From NCBI RefSeq assembly GCF_003917135.1, contig NZ_RPDI01000001.1, positions 170,249-234,248 on the forward strand: a stretch of DNA of 64,000 nucleotides. Direction: 5' to 3'. Each line of letters opens with the position of its first letter. Position 1 is the first letter of the stretch. This document shows positions 9,657 through 18,377 of the stretch, one piece after another. This DNA is from Leucobacter chromiireducens (GTDB lineage Bacteria; Actinomycetota; Actinomycetes; Actinomycetales; Microbacteriaceae). Both the position numbers and the translations under genes were made by a program. Below the pieces are notes generated by a model. It made no database searches and had not been told where the DNA came from. It saw only the letters and a list, made by a program, of their open reading frames with translations.

Positions 9657-10139
9657 GTGGTGAATCCTGAAATTCAAGGGCGGGTCTACCCGCCGACAGC
9701 GCCGTACCTCGTGGGCCGCGAGAAGATCCGCGAGTTCGCACGCGCCGTGCTGAGCGAGTCCCCGGTCCACTTCGACCAGGAGGCCGCGCGCCAGGCCGGG
9801 CACGCCGATGTCGTCGCCCCGCCCACCTTCCCCGTCGTGGTCCAGGAGGCCACGCTCGCGCAGCTGCTCGCCGACCCCGAGGCGGGGGTCGACTTCTCCC
9901 GCGTGGTGCACGGCGACCAGCGCTTCACGTATTCACGCCCGGTCGTCGCCGGCGATGAGCTCACCGCGACCCTCACGATCGCCGCGGTCAAGCAGCTCGG
10001 CGGCCACTCCATGGTCACCGCGTCGAGCGCGATGACCGACGCGACGGGCGCGCACGTCGTCACCGCCATCTCGACGCTCGTGGTCCGCGCACCGGAACCC
10101 GACGAGGCGGCCACCGAGGCAGAGGGAGCAGCCGCATGA
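9657..10139 (+). CDS. MaoC-like dehydratase, FAS1-type N-terminal subunit (HadA-like)
   Basis: 160-residue single hot-dog protein of the FAS1-like dehydratase group. It resembles mycobacterial HadA, the substrate-binding half of the heterodimeric (3R)-hydroxyacyl-ACP dehydratase. Visible features are YLVGREKIREFARAV at the N-terminus, VAPPTFPVVV and HGDQRFTYSRPVVAGDEL. It lacks the catalytic hydratase motif, which is in the next gene; the two overlap by ATGA (10136-10139), so they are translated together and probably form one enzyme. GTG 9657 or the adjacent GTG 9660 is the start. In species without mycolic acids the substrate chain length is uncertain. Confidence 0.85.
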   Translation: MVNPEIQGRVYPPTAPYLVGREKIREFARAVLSESPVHFDQEAARQAGHADVVAPPTFPVVVQEATLAQLLADPEAGVDFSRVVHGDQRFTYSRPVVAGDELTATLTIAAVKQLGGHSMVTASSAMTDATGAHVVTAISTLVVRAPEPDEAATEAEGAAA

Positions 10140-10564
10140 GCGCCGCACCAGTGTTCGCAGACCTGACCGTCGGCGAGGTGGTCGCCGAGCGCGAGCTGAC
10201 GCTCACCCGCGACCGGCTCGTGCGCTACGCCGGGGCCTCGGGAGACTTCAACCCCATTCACTACCGCGACGATGTTGCGGTCTCGGTCGGCCTGCCCGGC
10301 GTGCTCGCGCACGGCATGCTCACCATGGGCGCGGCAGGCGCCGTCGCCACCGACTGGTTGGGCGCCGCCGGCTGGGTGCAGGACTTCCAGTCGCGCTTCA
10401 CCCGCCCGGTGCCCGTCGACGCGGCCGCGGGCGCGGCCGTGACCGTCACCGCGACGGTCGGCCAGCTCGACGCCGAGGCACGCACCGCGCGCATCGATCT
10501 GAAGGTCGTGTTCGACGGCGCGACCGTGCTGGGCAAGGCTCAGCTCGTGGCGGCGTTCGCGTGA
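10136..10564 (+). CDS. MaoC-like dehydratase, catalytic subunit (HadB-like)
   Basis: 142-residue hot-dog protein with the complete R-specific hydratase-2 motif: YAGASGDFNPIHYRDDVA followed by GLPGVLAHGM near residues 33-63, supplying the catalytic Asp and His. Partner of the preceding HadA-like subunit in dehydrating 3-hydroxyacyl thioesters during fatty-acid elongation. Overlaps upstream by ATGA and downstream murB by GTGA (10561-10564), so the three genes form a tightly coupled operon. Confidence 0.88.
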   Translation: MSAAPVFADLTVGEVVAERELTLTRDRLVRYAGASGDFNPIHYRDDVAVSVGLPGVLAHGMLTMGAAGAVATDWLGAAGWVQDFQSRFTRPVPVDAAAGAAVTVTATVGQLDAEARTARIDLKVVFDGATVLGKAQLVAAFA

Positions 10565-11778
10565 CACCTGCCGGTGAGCACCCGGTCGCAGTGCAGGGCG
10601 GTGACCCCCGCCTCGCGGAGCTGACCACCATGCGCGTCGGTGGGCCCGCCGAGCGGCTCCTCACCGCGACGAGCCGCGAGGAGCTGATCGCGCACGCGAG
10701 CGAGCTCTGGCGCGACGGCGAACCCTGGCTGCTGCTCGGCGGCGGCTCGAACACCGTCGTGCACGACGACGGTTTCCCCGGGCCGGTGCTGCTCGTGCGC
10801 ACGCGCGGGATCGCGGAGGTGCCCGATCCCGATCTGCCTGCCGAGCAGCTGCGCATCCGCGTCGCGGCTGGCGAGGACTGGGACGCGCTCGTCGAGACGG
10901 CGGTGTCCCGCGGCTGGGCCGGCATCGAGGCGCTCTCCGGGATCCCCGGACTCGCCGGCGCCGCACCGGTGCAGAACATCGGCGCGTACGGCCAGGAGCT
11001 CTCCGACGTGCTGCACTCGATCGAGTTCCTCGACGCTGGCGCGAGCGAGCCGCGCACGCTGAGCGCCGCCGAGCTCGAGCTCGGCTACCGCGACTCCGTG
11101 ATCAAGCAGGGGCTCGAGGGCGTGGTCGTGTCGATTGATCTCGTGCTCACGCGCGCCGCGGCCCCGCGCGGCCGCCACGGCGCAGCCGCGGCCGACGATG
11201 GTGCCGCAGCCACCGCGGCCGCAGAAGCGCCCGTGCGCTACGGGCAGCTCGCCACCGCGCTCGGCGTCGAGCTCGGCGCGCGCGTGCCGATCCGCGTGCT
11301 GCGGGACTCCGTGCTGCGCCTCCGCGCCGCGAAGGGCATGGTGCTGAGCGAGACCGACCACGACTCGTGGAGCTCGGGATCGTTCTTCACGAACCCGATC
11401 GTCACCGAGCACTTCGCGCGCACGCTGCCGGAGGACGCCCCGCGGTTCCCGGTGGGCGACGCCGAGCCGGAGGACACCGTGGTGAGCCTCGAGGACCTCG
11501 CGGCAGGGGCATCGCTCGCGCCGCAGCCGGCGGCACCCGAGCGCATGGTGAAGCTCTCCGCGGCCTGGCTGATCGAGCACGCCGGCGTGCCGAAGGGCTT
11601 CCGCCTCCCCGGCTCCGGCGCGGCGATCTCCTCCAAGCACACGCTCGCGATCACGAACCGAGGCGCGGCGTCAGCCGCCGACGTCGCCGAGCTCGGCCGG
11701 TTCATCGTGCAGCGCGTGCAGCAGGAGTTTGGCCTGGTCCTCGTCCCCGAACCCAATCTGTACGGGCTCGAGCTGTAG
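10561..11778 (+). CDS. murB: UDP-N-acetylmuramate dehydrogenase
   Basis: Cytoplasmic FAD enzyme that reduces UDP-GlcNAc-enolpyruvate to UDP-MurNAc for peptidoglycan. The FAD-binding stretch LLLGGGSNTVVHDDGFPGPVL is near residues 57-78 and SGIPGLAGAAPVQNIGAYGQE near 127-147. WSSGSFFTNPIV carries the family catalytic Ser (about S274), and the C-terminal FRLPGSGAAISSKHTLAITNRG is typical. At 405 residues it is longer than E. coli type-I MurB because of an Ala-rich insert near residues 200-225 (AAAADDGAAATAAAEA), probably a surface loop. GTG start overlaps the hadB stop. The following DUF2520 gene begins 8 nt after the stop. Confidence 0.95.
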   Translation: MTPAGEHPVAVQGGDPRLAELTTMRVGGPAERLLTATSREELIAHASELWRDGEPWLLLGGGSNTVVHDDGFPGPVLLVRTRGIAEVPDPDLPAEQLRIRVAAGEDWDALVETAVSRGWAGIEALSGIPGLAGAAPVQNIGAYGQELSDVLHSIEFLDAGASEPRTLSAAELELGYRDSVIKQGLEGVVVSIDLVLTRAAAPRGRHGAAAADDGAAATAAAEAPVRYGQLATALGVELGARVPIRVLRDSVLRLRAAKGMVLSETDHDSWSSGSFFTNPIVTEHFARTLPEDAPRFPVGDAEPEDTVVSLEDLAAGASLAPQPAAPERMVKLSAAWLIEHAGVPKGFRLPGSGAAISSKHTLAITNRGAASAADVAELGRFIVQRVQQEFGLVLVPEPNLYGLEL

Positions 11779-11786
11779 CCGTCGAC

Positions 11787-12533
11787 ATGCGGATTCAGAT
11801 CGTCGGGGCTGGCCGCATGGGCGCGGCGCTGAGTGCTGCGCTCAGCACCGATCCCGATCTGAGCGTGTCGACCCCGCTGGGGCGCGGCGCGACCGGCGCG
11901 GGCGCCGACGTGGTGCTCCTCGCGGTGCCCGATGCGGCGATCGCCGAGGCCGCGGCAGCGATCCTGCCCGGCCCGATCGTCGGCCACCTGTCGGGGATCT
12001 CCGGGCTCGACGTGCTCGCCCCGCACGAGGCGTTCAGCCTGCACCCGCTCCTCACCGTGACCGGCGCGGAGACCGCCTTCGCCGGGGCGCACGCCGCGCT
12101 CGACGGCACGAGCGAGCGCGCGCGGGATCACGCCGCGCGGCTCGCGTCGGCGCTCGGCATGCGCACCTTCCGCGTGGCCGACGAGGATCGCGCCGCCTAC
12201 CACGCGGCTGCCTCGCTCGCGGCGAACGCGCTCGTGACGCTCGAGTGGACCGCCGAGCGCCTTGCCGCGACCGCCGGGGTGCCACGCGAGGCCCTCGCCC
12301 CGCTCGCGCGCGCCGCGCTCGAGAACTGGGCCAGCCGCGGCGCTGCGGCGGCGCTCACCGGGCCGATCGCGCGCGGCGACGACGCGACCGTCGCCAGGCA
12401 GCGCGCGGCGATCGCCGAGCGACTGCCTGGCGAACTCGCCCTGTTCGACGCGCTCGCGGAGACCACCCGTGCCCTTGCCGGACGGCGCGACGGCGCCGAT
12501 CCCGCACCGACACCCACCGAGGAGACCCGATGA
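11787..12533 (+). CDS. Rossmann-like NAD(P) oxidoreductase, DUF2520 family
   Basis: 248 residues. The N-terminal Rossmann fold begins with IQIVGAGRMGAALSAAL, and the C-terminal helical domain has the DUF2520 look (HPLLTV near residue 88, AYHAAASLAANALVTLEWTAERL). It resembles ProC or ketopantoate reductase in layout. The gene overlaps panC by ATGA (12530-12533), a conserved association in actinobacteria. Because panB and panC follow and no panE is seen, a role in ketopantoate reduction or another pantothenate-linked step is a reasonable inference, not shown. A Pro/Thr-rich tail ends the protein. Confidence 0.82.
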   Translation: MRIQIVGAGRMGAALSAALSTDPDLSVSTPLGRGATGAGADVVLLAVPDAAIAEAAAAILPGPIVGHLSGISGLDVLAPHEAFSLHPLLTVTGAETAFAGAHAALDGTSERARDHAARLASALGMRTFRVADEDRAAYHAAASLAANALVTLEWTAERLAATAGVPREALAPLARAALENWASRGAAAALTGPIARGDDATVARQRAAIAERLPGELALFDALAETTRALAGRRDGADPAPTPTEETR

Positions 12534-13408
12534 GGATCGTCCGCACCATCCCCGAGCTTCGGGCCGAACTCGACGCGCGCGCTGCGGCGGGGGAGCGCCG
12601 CGTGGGGTTCGTGCCCACCATGGGCGCGCTGCACGAGGGGCACCTGTCGCTCGTGCGCGCGGCTCGGGCCGAGCAGGACGTCGTGGTGCTCTCCATCTTC
12701 GTGAACCCCACCCAGTTCACCGAGGCGGCGGACCTCGACGCGTACCCGCGGCAGGAGGCCGCCGACGCCGCGCTCGCCGAGGGGGCCGGCGTCGACCTCA
12801 TCTTCGCGCCGGAGGCGGCGGAACTCTACCCCGCAGGCTTCGCCACGACCGTGCGCCTCATCGGCCCGCTCACCGAGACGCTCGAGGGCGCGAAGCGCGG
12901 GGCAGCGCACTTCGACGGCGTGGCCACCGTGGTCTCGAAGCTCCTGCTCGCCGTGCGCGCCGAGGCCGCGTACTTCGGCCAGAAGGACGCGCAGCAGCTG
13001 CTCGTCGTGCGCCGCATGGTGACCGACCTCGGCATTCCGACGCGCATCGTCGCCTGCCCGACCTCGCGCGACGAGGACGGGCTCGCCCGCTCCAGCCGCA
13101 ACGTGCGCCTCTCGGCCGCGGAGCGCGGGCGCGCGCTCGCCATCCCGCGCGCGCTCGCGGCGGCCGCAGCGGCCGTCGCCGCGGGGGAGTCGCGCGTCTC
13201 CGTGCTCGCGCGTGACGCCGACGCGATCCTCGACGCCGCCGGCATCCGACCCGAGTACCTCGCGTTCGTCACCCCCGACGACCTCACCCCGGTGCGCGAG
13301 GTGACCGCTCCCGTGCTCTGCGCAATCGCGGCGCGCGTGGGCGACGTGCGACTCATCGACAATGTGGAACTCGTTCCCGCCAGCCCAGTACCCGACACGA
13401 AGGAGTGA
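12530..13408 (+). CDS. panC: Pantoate--beta-alanine ligase (pantothenate synthetase)
   Basis: 292 residues; joins pantoate and beta-alanine with ATP hydrolysed to AMP, the last step of pantothenate synthesis. ATP-binding signature FVPTMGALHEGHLSLVR near residues 25-42 (HxGH). FVNPTQF near residue 60, GAAHFDGVATVVSKL near 123 and YFGQKDAQQLLVVRRM near 148 are all diagnostic. GGAG at 12521 precedes the ATG, which overlaps the stop of the DUF2520 gene. panB begins 4 nt after the stop. Confidence 0.96.
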   Translation: MRIVRTIPELRAELDARAAAGERRVGFVPTMGALHEGHLSLVRAARAEQDVVVLSIFVNPTQFTEAADLDAYPRQEAADAALAEGAGVDLIFAPEAAELYPAGFATTVRLIGPLTETLEGAKRGAAHFDGVATVVSKLLLAVRAEAAYFGQKDAQQLLVVRRMVTDLGIPTRIVACPTSRDEDGLARSSRNVRLSAAERGRALAIPRALAAAAAAVAAGESRVSVLARDADAILDAAGIRPEYLAFVTPDDLTPVREVTAPVLCAIAARVGDVRLIDNVELVPASPVPDTKE

Positions 13409-13412
13409 GCGC

Positions 13413-14258
13413 ATGACCAAGATCACGATCCCCCGCCTCAACGAGATGCGTGCGGCCGGCGACCCCATCGTCATGGTGACCGCGTACGACGCGCCGGGCG
13501 CGCGCGCCGCCGAGCGCGCTGGCGTCGACATGCTGCTCGTCGGTGACTCGGGCGCGCAGGTGGTGCTCGGCCACGACTCGACCGTCGCGATCACGACCGC
13601 CGAGCTGCTGGTGTTCGCTGGCGCGGTGCGCCGCGGCACCGAGACCGCGTTCGTGGTGTGCGACGTGGCGTTCGGCACGACGGAGCTGTCCGACGAGCAG
13701 GCGGTCGCCACGGCGATCCGGTTCGTGAAGGAGGCGGGCGCCGACGCCGTGAAACTCGAGGGCGGCAGCCCCGAACGCCTCAGCCGCATTCGCGCGATCG
13801 TCGCCGCCGGAATCCCCGTGGTCGGCCACATCGGCCTCACCCCGCAGACCGCGACCGCGCTCGGCGGGCTGCGCGCGCAGGGCCGCACGACCGAGAGCGC
13901 CGCGCGCCTCGTCCGCGAGGCGATCGGCGTCGCCGCTGCCGGGGCGTGCTGCCTCGTCGTCGAGGCCGTGCCCTCCGAGATCACCGAGGTGCTGCGCGAG
14001 GCCGTGTCGATCCCGCTGATCGGGATCGGGGCCGGCCCCGCCGACGGGCAGGTGCTCGTGCTGCACGACCTGCTCGGGATCACCGAGGGGCACACCGCCA
14101 AGTTCGTGAAGTCGTTCGGCACGATCGGCTCGGACATGACCGCCGCGATCACCGCATACGCCGCGGAGGTGCGCGGGGCGGTCTTCCCCGGCCCGGAGCA
14201 CGGCTACGCCGCGACGCCGGAGGCGGTGGCCGCGGCGCGCGCGGCGCTCGACGGCTAA
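13413..14258 (+). CDS. panB: 3-methyl-2-oxobutanoate hydroxymethyltransferase
   Basis: 281 residues; transfers a hydroxymethyl group from 5,10-methylene-THF to 2-oxoisovalerate to give ketopantoate. TIM-barrel protein with MVTAYDAPGARAAERAGVDMLLVGDS (metal-binding Asp), VCDVAFGT, VKLEGG and GHIGLTPQ. Aggag at 13401 is the ribosome site. The stop codon overlaps the stop of the convergent O-acetylhomoserine sulfhydrylase gene by 4 bases (14255-14258), so the two transcripts must overlap at their ends. Confidence 0.96.
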   Translation: MTKITIPRLNEMRAAGDPIVMVTAYDAPGARAAERAGVDMLLVGDSGAQVVLGHDSTVAITTAELLVFAGAVRRGTETAFVVCDVAFGTTELSDEQAVATAIRFVKEAGADAVKLEGGSPERLSRIRAIVAAGIPVVGHIGLTPQTATALGGLRAQGRTTESAARLVREAIGVAAAGACCLVVEAVPSEITEVLREAVSIPLIGIGAGPADGQVLVLHDLLGITEGHTAKFVKSFGTIGSDMTAAITAYAAEVRGAVFPGPEHGYAATPEAVAAARAALDG

Positions 14259-15670
14259 GCCGGGACCGATCCGGCGACCCGGTCGAGCCCGCCGCGCAGG
14301 TCGCGGATCAGATCGCCCGCCGACTCGAGGCCGACGGACAGCCGCAGCAGGCCGGGCGTGATCCCGAGCCGCTCGTTCAGCTCCGGCGCGAACGTGGCGT
14401 GCGTGGAGGTCAGCGGGTGGATGATCATCGAGCGCGTGTCGCCGATGCCCGTCATCCGCGAGAACACGCGCAGCCCGTCAACGAAGGCGCGCGCGCCGTC
14501 GACCCCGCCAGCCACGGTGACGCCGAAGACCGAGCCGGTGCGGCCGGCGTAGTCGCGCTGGGCGATGTCGTGCAGCGGATTCGACGGGAGCCCGGCGTAG
14601 TCGACCACGGTGACCTCGGGCTGCGCCTCCAACCAGGCCGCGATCTCGAGCGACGAGTCGACGTGCCGCGCCATGCGCAGCGACAGCGTCTCCATGCCCT
14701 GGTGCAGCAGGAAGCCGGTGAACGGGGAGAGCGCCGGGCCAATATCGTTGACCACCGCCTCGCGCACCGCGCGCGCGTACGCCCGCGATCCGAAGCGGTC
14801 GAGCAGCGAGCCGACGCCGGGCCGCGGCGCCGACGTGATGAGCGGGTACGAGCGACCGGCACGCTCCGCGGCCTCCCAGTCGAAGGTGCCGCCGTCGACG
14901 ATCGCGCCGCTCACGGCGGCGCCGTGCCCGGTCAGGAACTTGGTGGTCGAGTGCACCACGATGTTCGCGCCGTGCTCGAACGGGCGGATCAGGGCCGGCG
15001 TGCCGATGGTGTTGTCGACGATGAGGGGGAGATTGTGGCGTGCCGCGACCGCCGCGATCCCGCGCAGATCGGTGACGTCGTTGCGCGGATTCGGGATCGT
15101 CTCGGTGTAGATCGCCTTCGTGTTCGGGCGGATCACCCGATGCCACTCGGCCTCGTCGGCGGCGTCCCAGACGTAGTCGACCTCGATCCCGAACCGCTTG
15201 AAGCTGCGGCCGAAGAGGATCCGGGTGCCGCCGTAGATCGACGCGGTGGAGACGATATGGTCGCCGGCCTGCGCGAGCGCGAACAGCGCCGAGGAAATGG
15301 CCGCCTGCCCGCTCGACACGGCGATCGCCGCCGTGCCGCCCTCCAGCGAGGCGAGCCGATCCTCCGCGACCGCGTTCGTCGGGTTGCCCTGCCTGGAGTA
15401 GATGGGCGCTGGCTCACCCGGCCCGTCGAGATCGGGATCGGGATCGATGCCGCGCGTCAGCCCGATGCCGCCGCGCCACAGCTCGCGCCCGGCGAAGCGA
15501 TCCACCTGATCGTCGAAGCTGTCGAAGACGTACCCCGCGGAGAGCGCGATGGGCGGCACCCGCAGCCCGGAGTTGCGGTCGGGGTAGGCGCCGGCGTGCA
15601 CCTGCCGTGTCTCGAAGTCGAAGCCCTCCCAGTCGGTGATGGGGGTGGCTGCGTCTGGTGTGGTGCTCAT
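14255..15670 (-). CDS. metY: O-acetylhomoserine aminocarboxypropyltransferase (sulfhydrylase)
   Basis: 471-residue PLP enzyme of the Cys/Met-metabolism family that makes homocysteine from O-acetylhomoserine and sulfide. Long N-terminal FETRQVHAGAYPDRNSGLRVPPI, IYSRQGNPTNAVAEDRLASLEGG, and the PLP-lysine motif VVHSTTKFLTGHG near residue 220 (SxTK). C-terminal SRMTGIGDTRSMIIHPLTSTH is typical of MetY. Second gene of an ATGA-coupled pair with the PatB-like lyase, so cystathionine cleavage and direct sulfhydrylation would be made together. Confidence 0.92.
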   Translation of the reverse strand: MSTTPDAATPITDWEGFDFETRQVHAGAYPDRNSGLRVPPIALSAGYVFDSFDDQVDRFAGRELWRGGIGLTRGIDPDPDLDGPGEPAPIYSRQGNPTNAVAEDRLASLEGGTAAIAVSSGQAAISSALFALAQAGDHIVSTASIYGGTRILFGRSFKRFGIEVDYVWDAADEAEWHRVIRPNTKAIYTETIPNPRNDVTDLRGIAAVAARHNLPLIVDNTIGTPALIRPFEHGANIVVHSTTKFLTGHGAAVSGAIVDGGTFDWEAAERAGRSYPLITSAPRPGVGSLLDRFGSRAYARAVREAVVNDIGPALSPFTGFLLHQGMETLSLRMARHVDSSLEIAAWLEAQPEVTVVDYAGLPSNPLHDIAQRDYAGRTGSVFGVTVAGGVDGARAFVDGLRVFSRMTGIGDTRSMIIHPLTSTHATFAPELNERLGITPGLLRLSVGLESAGDLIRDLRGGLDRVAGSVPA

Positions 15671-16980
15671 GCCTGTGCCTCCGGTGCGTCAATGATTGCT
15701 GCGATGCGCGCGATGGCCTCGCGGATGGTGTCCGGCGCGCACGCGAGGTTCAGGCGCACGTGCCCGGCCCCGCCTGCGCCGAAGAAGGCGCCGTTGTTCA
15801 GCGCGACGCGCGCGTCGTCGAGGATGCGCTGATACGGGTCGTCGCCGAGTCCCGCGTCGCGGAAGTCGAGCCAGGCGAGGTAGCCGGCGCGGCTCGGGGC
15901 AACGCGCACGCCGGGCAGCTGCGCGGCGACGAGATCGGAGAGGAGCGTCTGGTTCGCCTCCACCTGCGCGATGGTGCGTGCTAGCCACGCGCGGCCCTGG
16001 GTGAACGCCGCGATGCCGGCGTGCAGGCCGAGGATGCTGGATCGCGTCACCGCCTCGGGCGGCAGGAGCTCGAGTGCCGCGGCGGCGCGCGCGTCTGCGG
16101 CGACGATCACCGAGCACTTCGCGCCGGCGAGGTTCCAGCCCTTGCTCGCGGAGGTGGTGGTCACCGAGAGGGCCCCGGCGGCCGCAGCGAGCGGGGCGAA
16201 CGGGGTGAAAGTTTCGCCCGCGTGGGTGAGGGGAGCGTGGATCTCGTCGGACACGACGAAGACGTCATGCGCCGCGGCGAGCCTCGCGAGTTCGGCGAGC
16301 TCGTCCGCGGAGTGCACGAGGCCGTGCGGGTTGTGCGGGTTGCAGAGGAGGAATGCGTCGGCGCCTGCGGCAAACGCCTGCTCGATCGCCGCCAGGTCGA
16401 GGCGCAGCTCGGGGCTTGCCGCGGCACCGGCTGGCGCGGTCGCGGCAGAGCCCGAGCCCGGCAGCGATCCCGATCCCGACCCCGCGACGAGCGGCACCTC
16501 AACGATCTCGTACGGCAGCTCCTCGAGCATCTCGAAGAAGCCGGGGTAGACCGGGGTCGGCACCACGATGCGCCCGCTCGGCGCCGCCCCGCCGGCGTCC
16601 GCGGCCCGGCGGCGCAGCGCGCCCTCGACGCGCAGCGACTCGACAACGCCGGTCGCGACATCCGTGGCGAGGAACACGTGCTCGGTGGGCACCTCCCAGC
16701 CCCACGCGTCGCGTGCGTAGCCGGCGAACGCCGGTGCGAGCGGGCCGGGGCCGTCGAGGTAGCCGGTGTCCGAGGCGCTCACCCGCGAGATCAGCGCTTC
16801 GCGAATCTCGGGGGCCAGCGCGAAGTCCATCTCAGCGACGAAGAGCGGCAGCACGTCCTCGGGGAAGCGCGTCCACTTGATGCTGGTGCGCTCCGTGCGC
16901 AGCCGCGCGGGAGTCAGCTCGGCGAATGGCACGCCGGAGGGATCCACGTCGAGGGAGCGGAAACAGTCGGCCTCAGTCAT
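15667..16980 (-). CDS. MalY/PatB family cystathionine beta-lyase-like aminotransferase
   Basis: 437-residue fold-type-I PLP enzyme. PatB/MalY signatures: KWTRFPEDVLPLFVAEMDFALAPEI near residues 35-60, LLCNPHNPHGLVHSADEL near 220, VVSDEIHAPLTHAG near 245 and the PLP lysine in TTTSASKGWNLAGAKCSV near 285. Such enzymes cleave cystathionine or cysteine S-conjugates to pyruvate, ammonia and a thiol. A low-complexity Gly/Ser/Ala stretch near residue 190 is an unusual insertion. First gene of the pair with metY. Confidence 0.88.
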   Translation of the reverse strand: MTEADCFRSLDVDPSGVPFAELTPARLRTERTSIKWTRFPEDVLPLFVAEMDFALAPEIREALISRVSASDTGYLDGPGPLAPAFAGYARDAWGWEVPTEHVFLATDVATGVVESLRVEGALRRRAADAGGAAPSGRIVVPTPVYPGFFEMLEELPYEIVEVPLVAGSGSGSLPGSGSAATAPAGAAASPELRLDLAAIEQAFAAGADAFLLCNPHNPHGLVHSADELAELARLAAAHDVFVVSDEIHAPLTHAGETFTPFAPLAAAAGALSVTTTSASKGWNLAGAKCSVIVAADARAAAALELLPPEAVTRSSILGLHAGIAAFTQGRAWLARTIAQVEANQTLLSDLVAAQLPGVRVAPSRAGYLAWLDFRDAGLGDDPYQRILDDARVALNNGAFFGAGGAGHVRLNLACAPDTIREAIARIAAIIDAPEAQA

Positions 16981-17034
16981 GCGCCCATGCTCCCCTGTGC
17001 GGGCGTCGAGCGCGAGCCCGGCGGTAAAGCGGCG

Positions 17035-18315
17035 TCACACTCGGCCGGCGCTGCCCTCCCGGATCCCGAGCTTCACGATCCCCGAGACGAGCGCCTCCAG
17101 CGGGCCACGTCGACCGAGTGCGGCGAGCAGCGCACCGATCCCGAGCACCCCGGCGAGCTGCAGAGCGAAGGCCCCCACCCCGGCCACCCACCAGTCGAAG
17201 CCGGCACCCGTGAACGCGTCCGGGCTGTCGAGCGCAGGCTGGAGCAGCACGCCGGTGGCGATGATGTGCAGCGTGTAGATGGTCAGCGGGGCCGCGCCCG
17301 CCGCGCGCACGGTGGCGAGGAGTGGTCCCGGGGCTGGGGTTGCGCGCCCGCCGCGCGCACGCGCAACGTCGCACAGCAGCACCAGCGCGCCGATCACCGC
17401 GGCGGCGATGCCGGCCGTGCGGACGATGTCGATGAGCGACCCGGAGTGCGGGGTGGCGACGAGCTGCGCCCACAGCTGCGTCGAGAGTGGCGCACCGAAC
17501 GTCGACTGCGTCACGTACTCGGCGCGATCGGGGGCGGAGACCCAATCGAGCGCGGGATCGGTGACACCGCCGAGCGTCGCGACCACCGCGTTCGACACGA
17601 GCTGCCCGGCGACCGCGAACACGGCGCCGACCGCGGTGAGGAGCGCCGCGGCCCGGCCGAGCCCACCGCGCCGCGCGCTGCCGGTGAGGAGCCGGCCGAT
17701 GAGCACGCCGAACAGGAGGTACGCGCACCACGTGAGTGCCGAATACTCCCCGGTGAGGAGGAGGGTGCGCAGCGCCGCGAACGGATCCTGCGCGAACGAG
17801 TCGAAGTTCACCTGCCCGCCCTCGTACGGTGTGTCCGCGCCCTCGCGGTACACCGCGTTCAGCCAGCCGCCGCCGACGGTGAGCACCAGCGCGATGAGCG
17901 CGAGCAGCCAGCTGCGCGCCCAGACGAGCGGCGCGATGAGCAGCATCGCGATGCCGTAGTAGGCGAGCACGATGGCGACCGGGGTCTCGATGATGCCGAG
18001 CGTCAAGCCGATGAGGATCAGCAGGCCGCCGCGAATCGCGACTGCGCCGATGGCGGCGCCCGTGCGGCCGGCCGCGAGGAGCTTCCGCGTGGCGAGCACG
18101 GTGCTCACGCCGCCGAGCACGGCGAAGAGCGGGGCGGCGATCCCGGCCGTCAGCGTGTCGGTGAACTTCCCGGCGGCCTCGTCGAAGCTGCCCGGTTCGG
18201 CGATCATCCCGGCGATGGGGATGAGGTGCGCGGCGATCATCCCGATGATGGCGAGGAATCGCGCGACGTCGACGCCGATCATGCGCGTCGCGGCCGGAGC
18301 GGGGGAAGTCATCAT
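17035..18315 (-). CDS. DUF418 / HGSNAT-like multipass membrane protein
   Basis: 426 residues with about ten predicted membrane helices. N-terminal RMIGVDVARFLAIIGMIAAHLIP resembles the heparan-alpha-glucosaminide acetyltransferase-like (DUF1624) start, with a His in helix 1. The C-terminal third (YTLHIIATGVLLQP ... RRGPLEALVSGIVKLGIR) resembles DUF418. Family members are thought to move acyl groups across the membrane, but the substrate is unknown. Tandem ATG codons at 18315 and 18312. Followed on the same strand, 54 nt away, by the patB-metY pair; no strong hairpin separates them. Confidence 0.8.
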   Translation of the reverse strand: MMTSPAPAATRMIGVDVARFLAIIGMIAAHLIPIAGMIAEPGSFDEAAGKFTDTLTAGIAAPLFAVLGGVSTVLATRKLLAAGRTGAAIGAVAIRGGLLILIGLTLGIIETPVAIVLAYYGIAMLLIAPLVWARSWLLALIALVLTVGGGWLNAVYREGADTPYEGGQVNFDSFAQDPFAALRTLLLTGEYSALTWCAYLLFGVLIGRLLTGSARRGGLGRAAALLTAVGAVFAVAGQLVSNAVVATLGGVTDPALDWVSAPDRAEYVTQSTFGAPLSTQLWAQLVATPHSGSLIDIVRTAGIAAAVIGALVLLCDVARARGGRATPAPGPLLATVRAAGAAPLTIYTLHIIATGVLLQPALDSPDAFTGAGFDWWVAGVGAFALQLAGVLGIGALLAALGRRGPLEALVSGIVKLGIREGSAGRV

Positions 18316-18377
18316 CTGAGTCTGCCTGACCCGGCTCTGAAACGTCTGCGCCGGCAGTGCCGGCCGCGCCGGTGTTG

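Noticed and set aside
13658..15832. 724-codon open frame on the plus strand
   Set aside because: Overlaps panB in another frame and metY in antisense; Arg-rich composition typical of a shadow frame.
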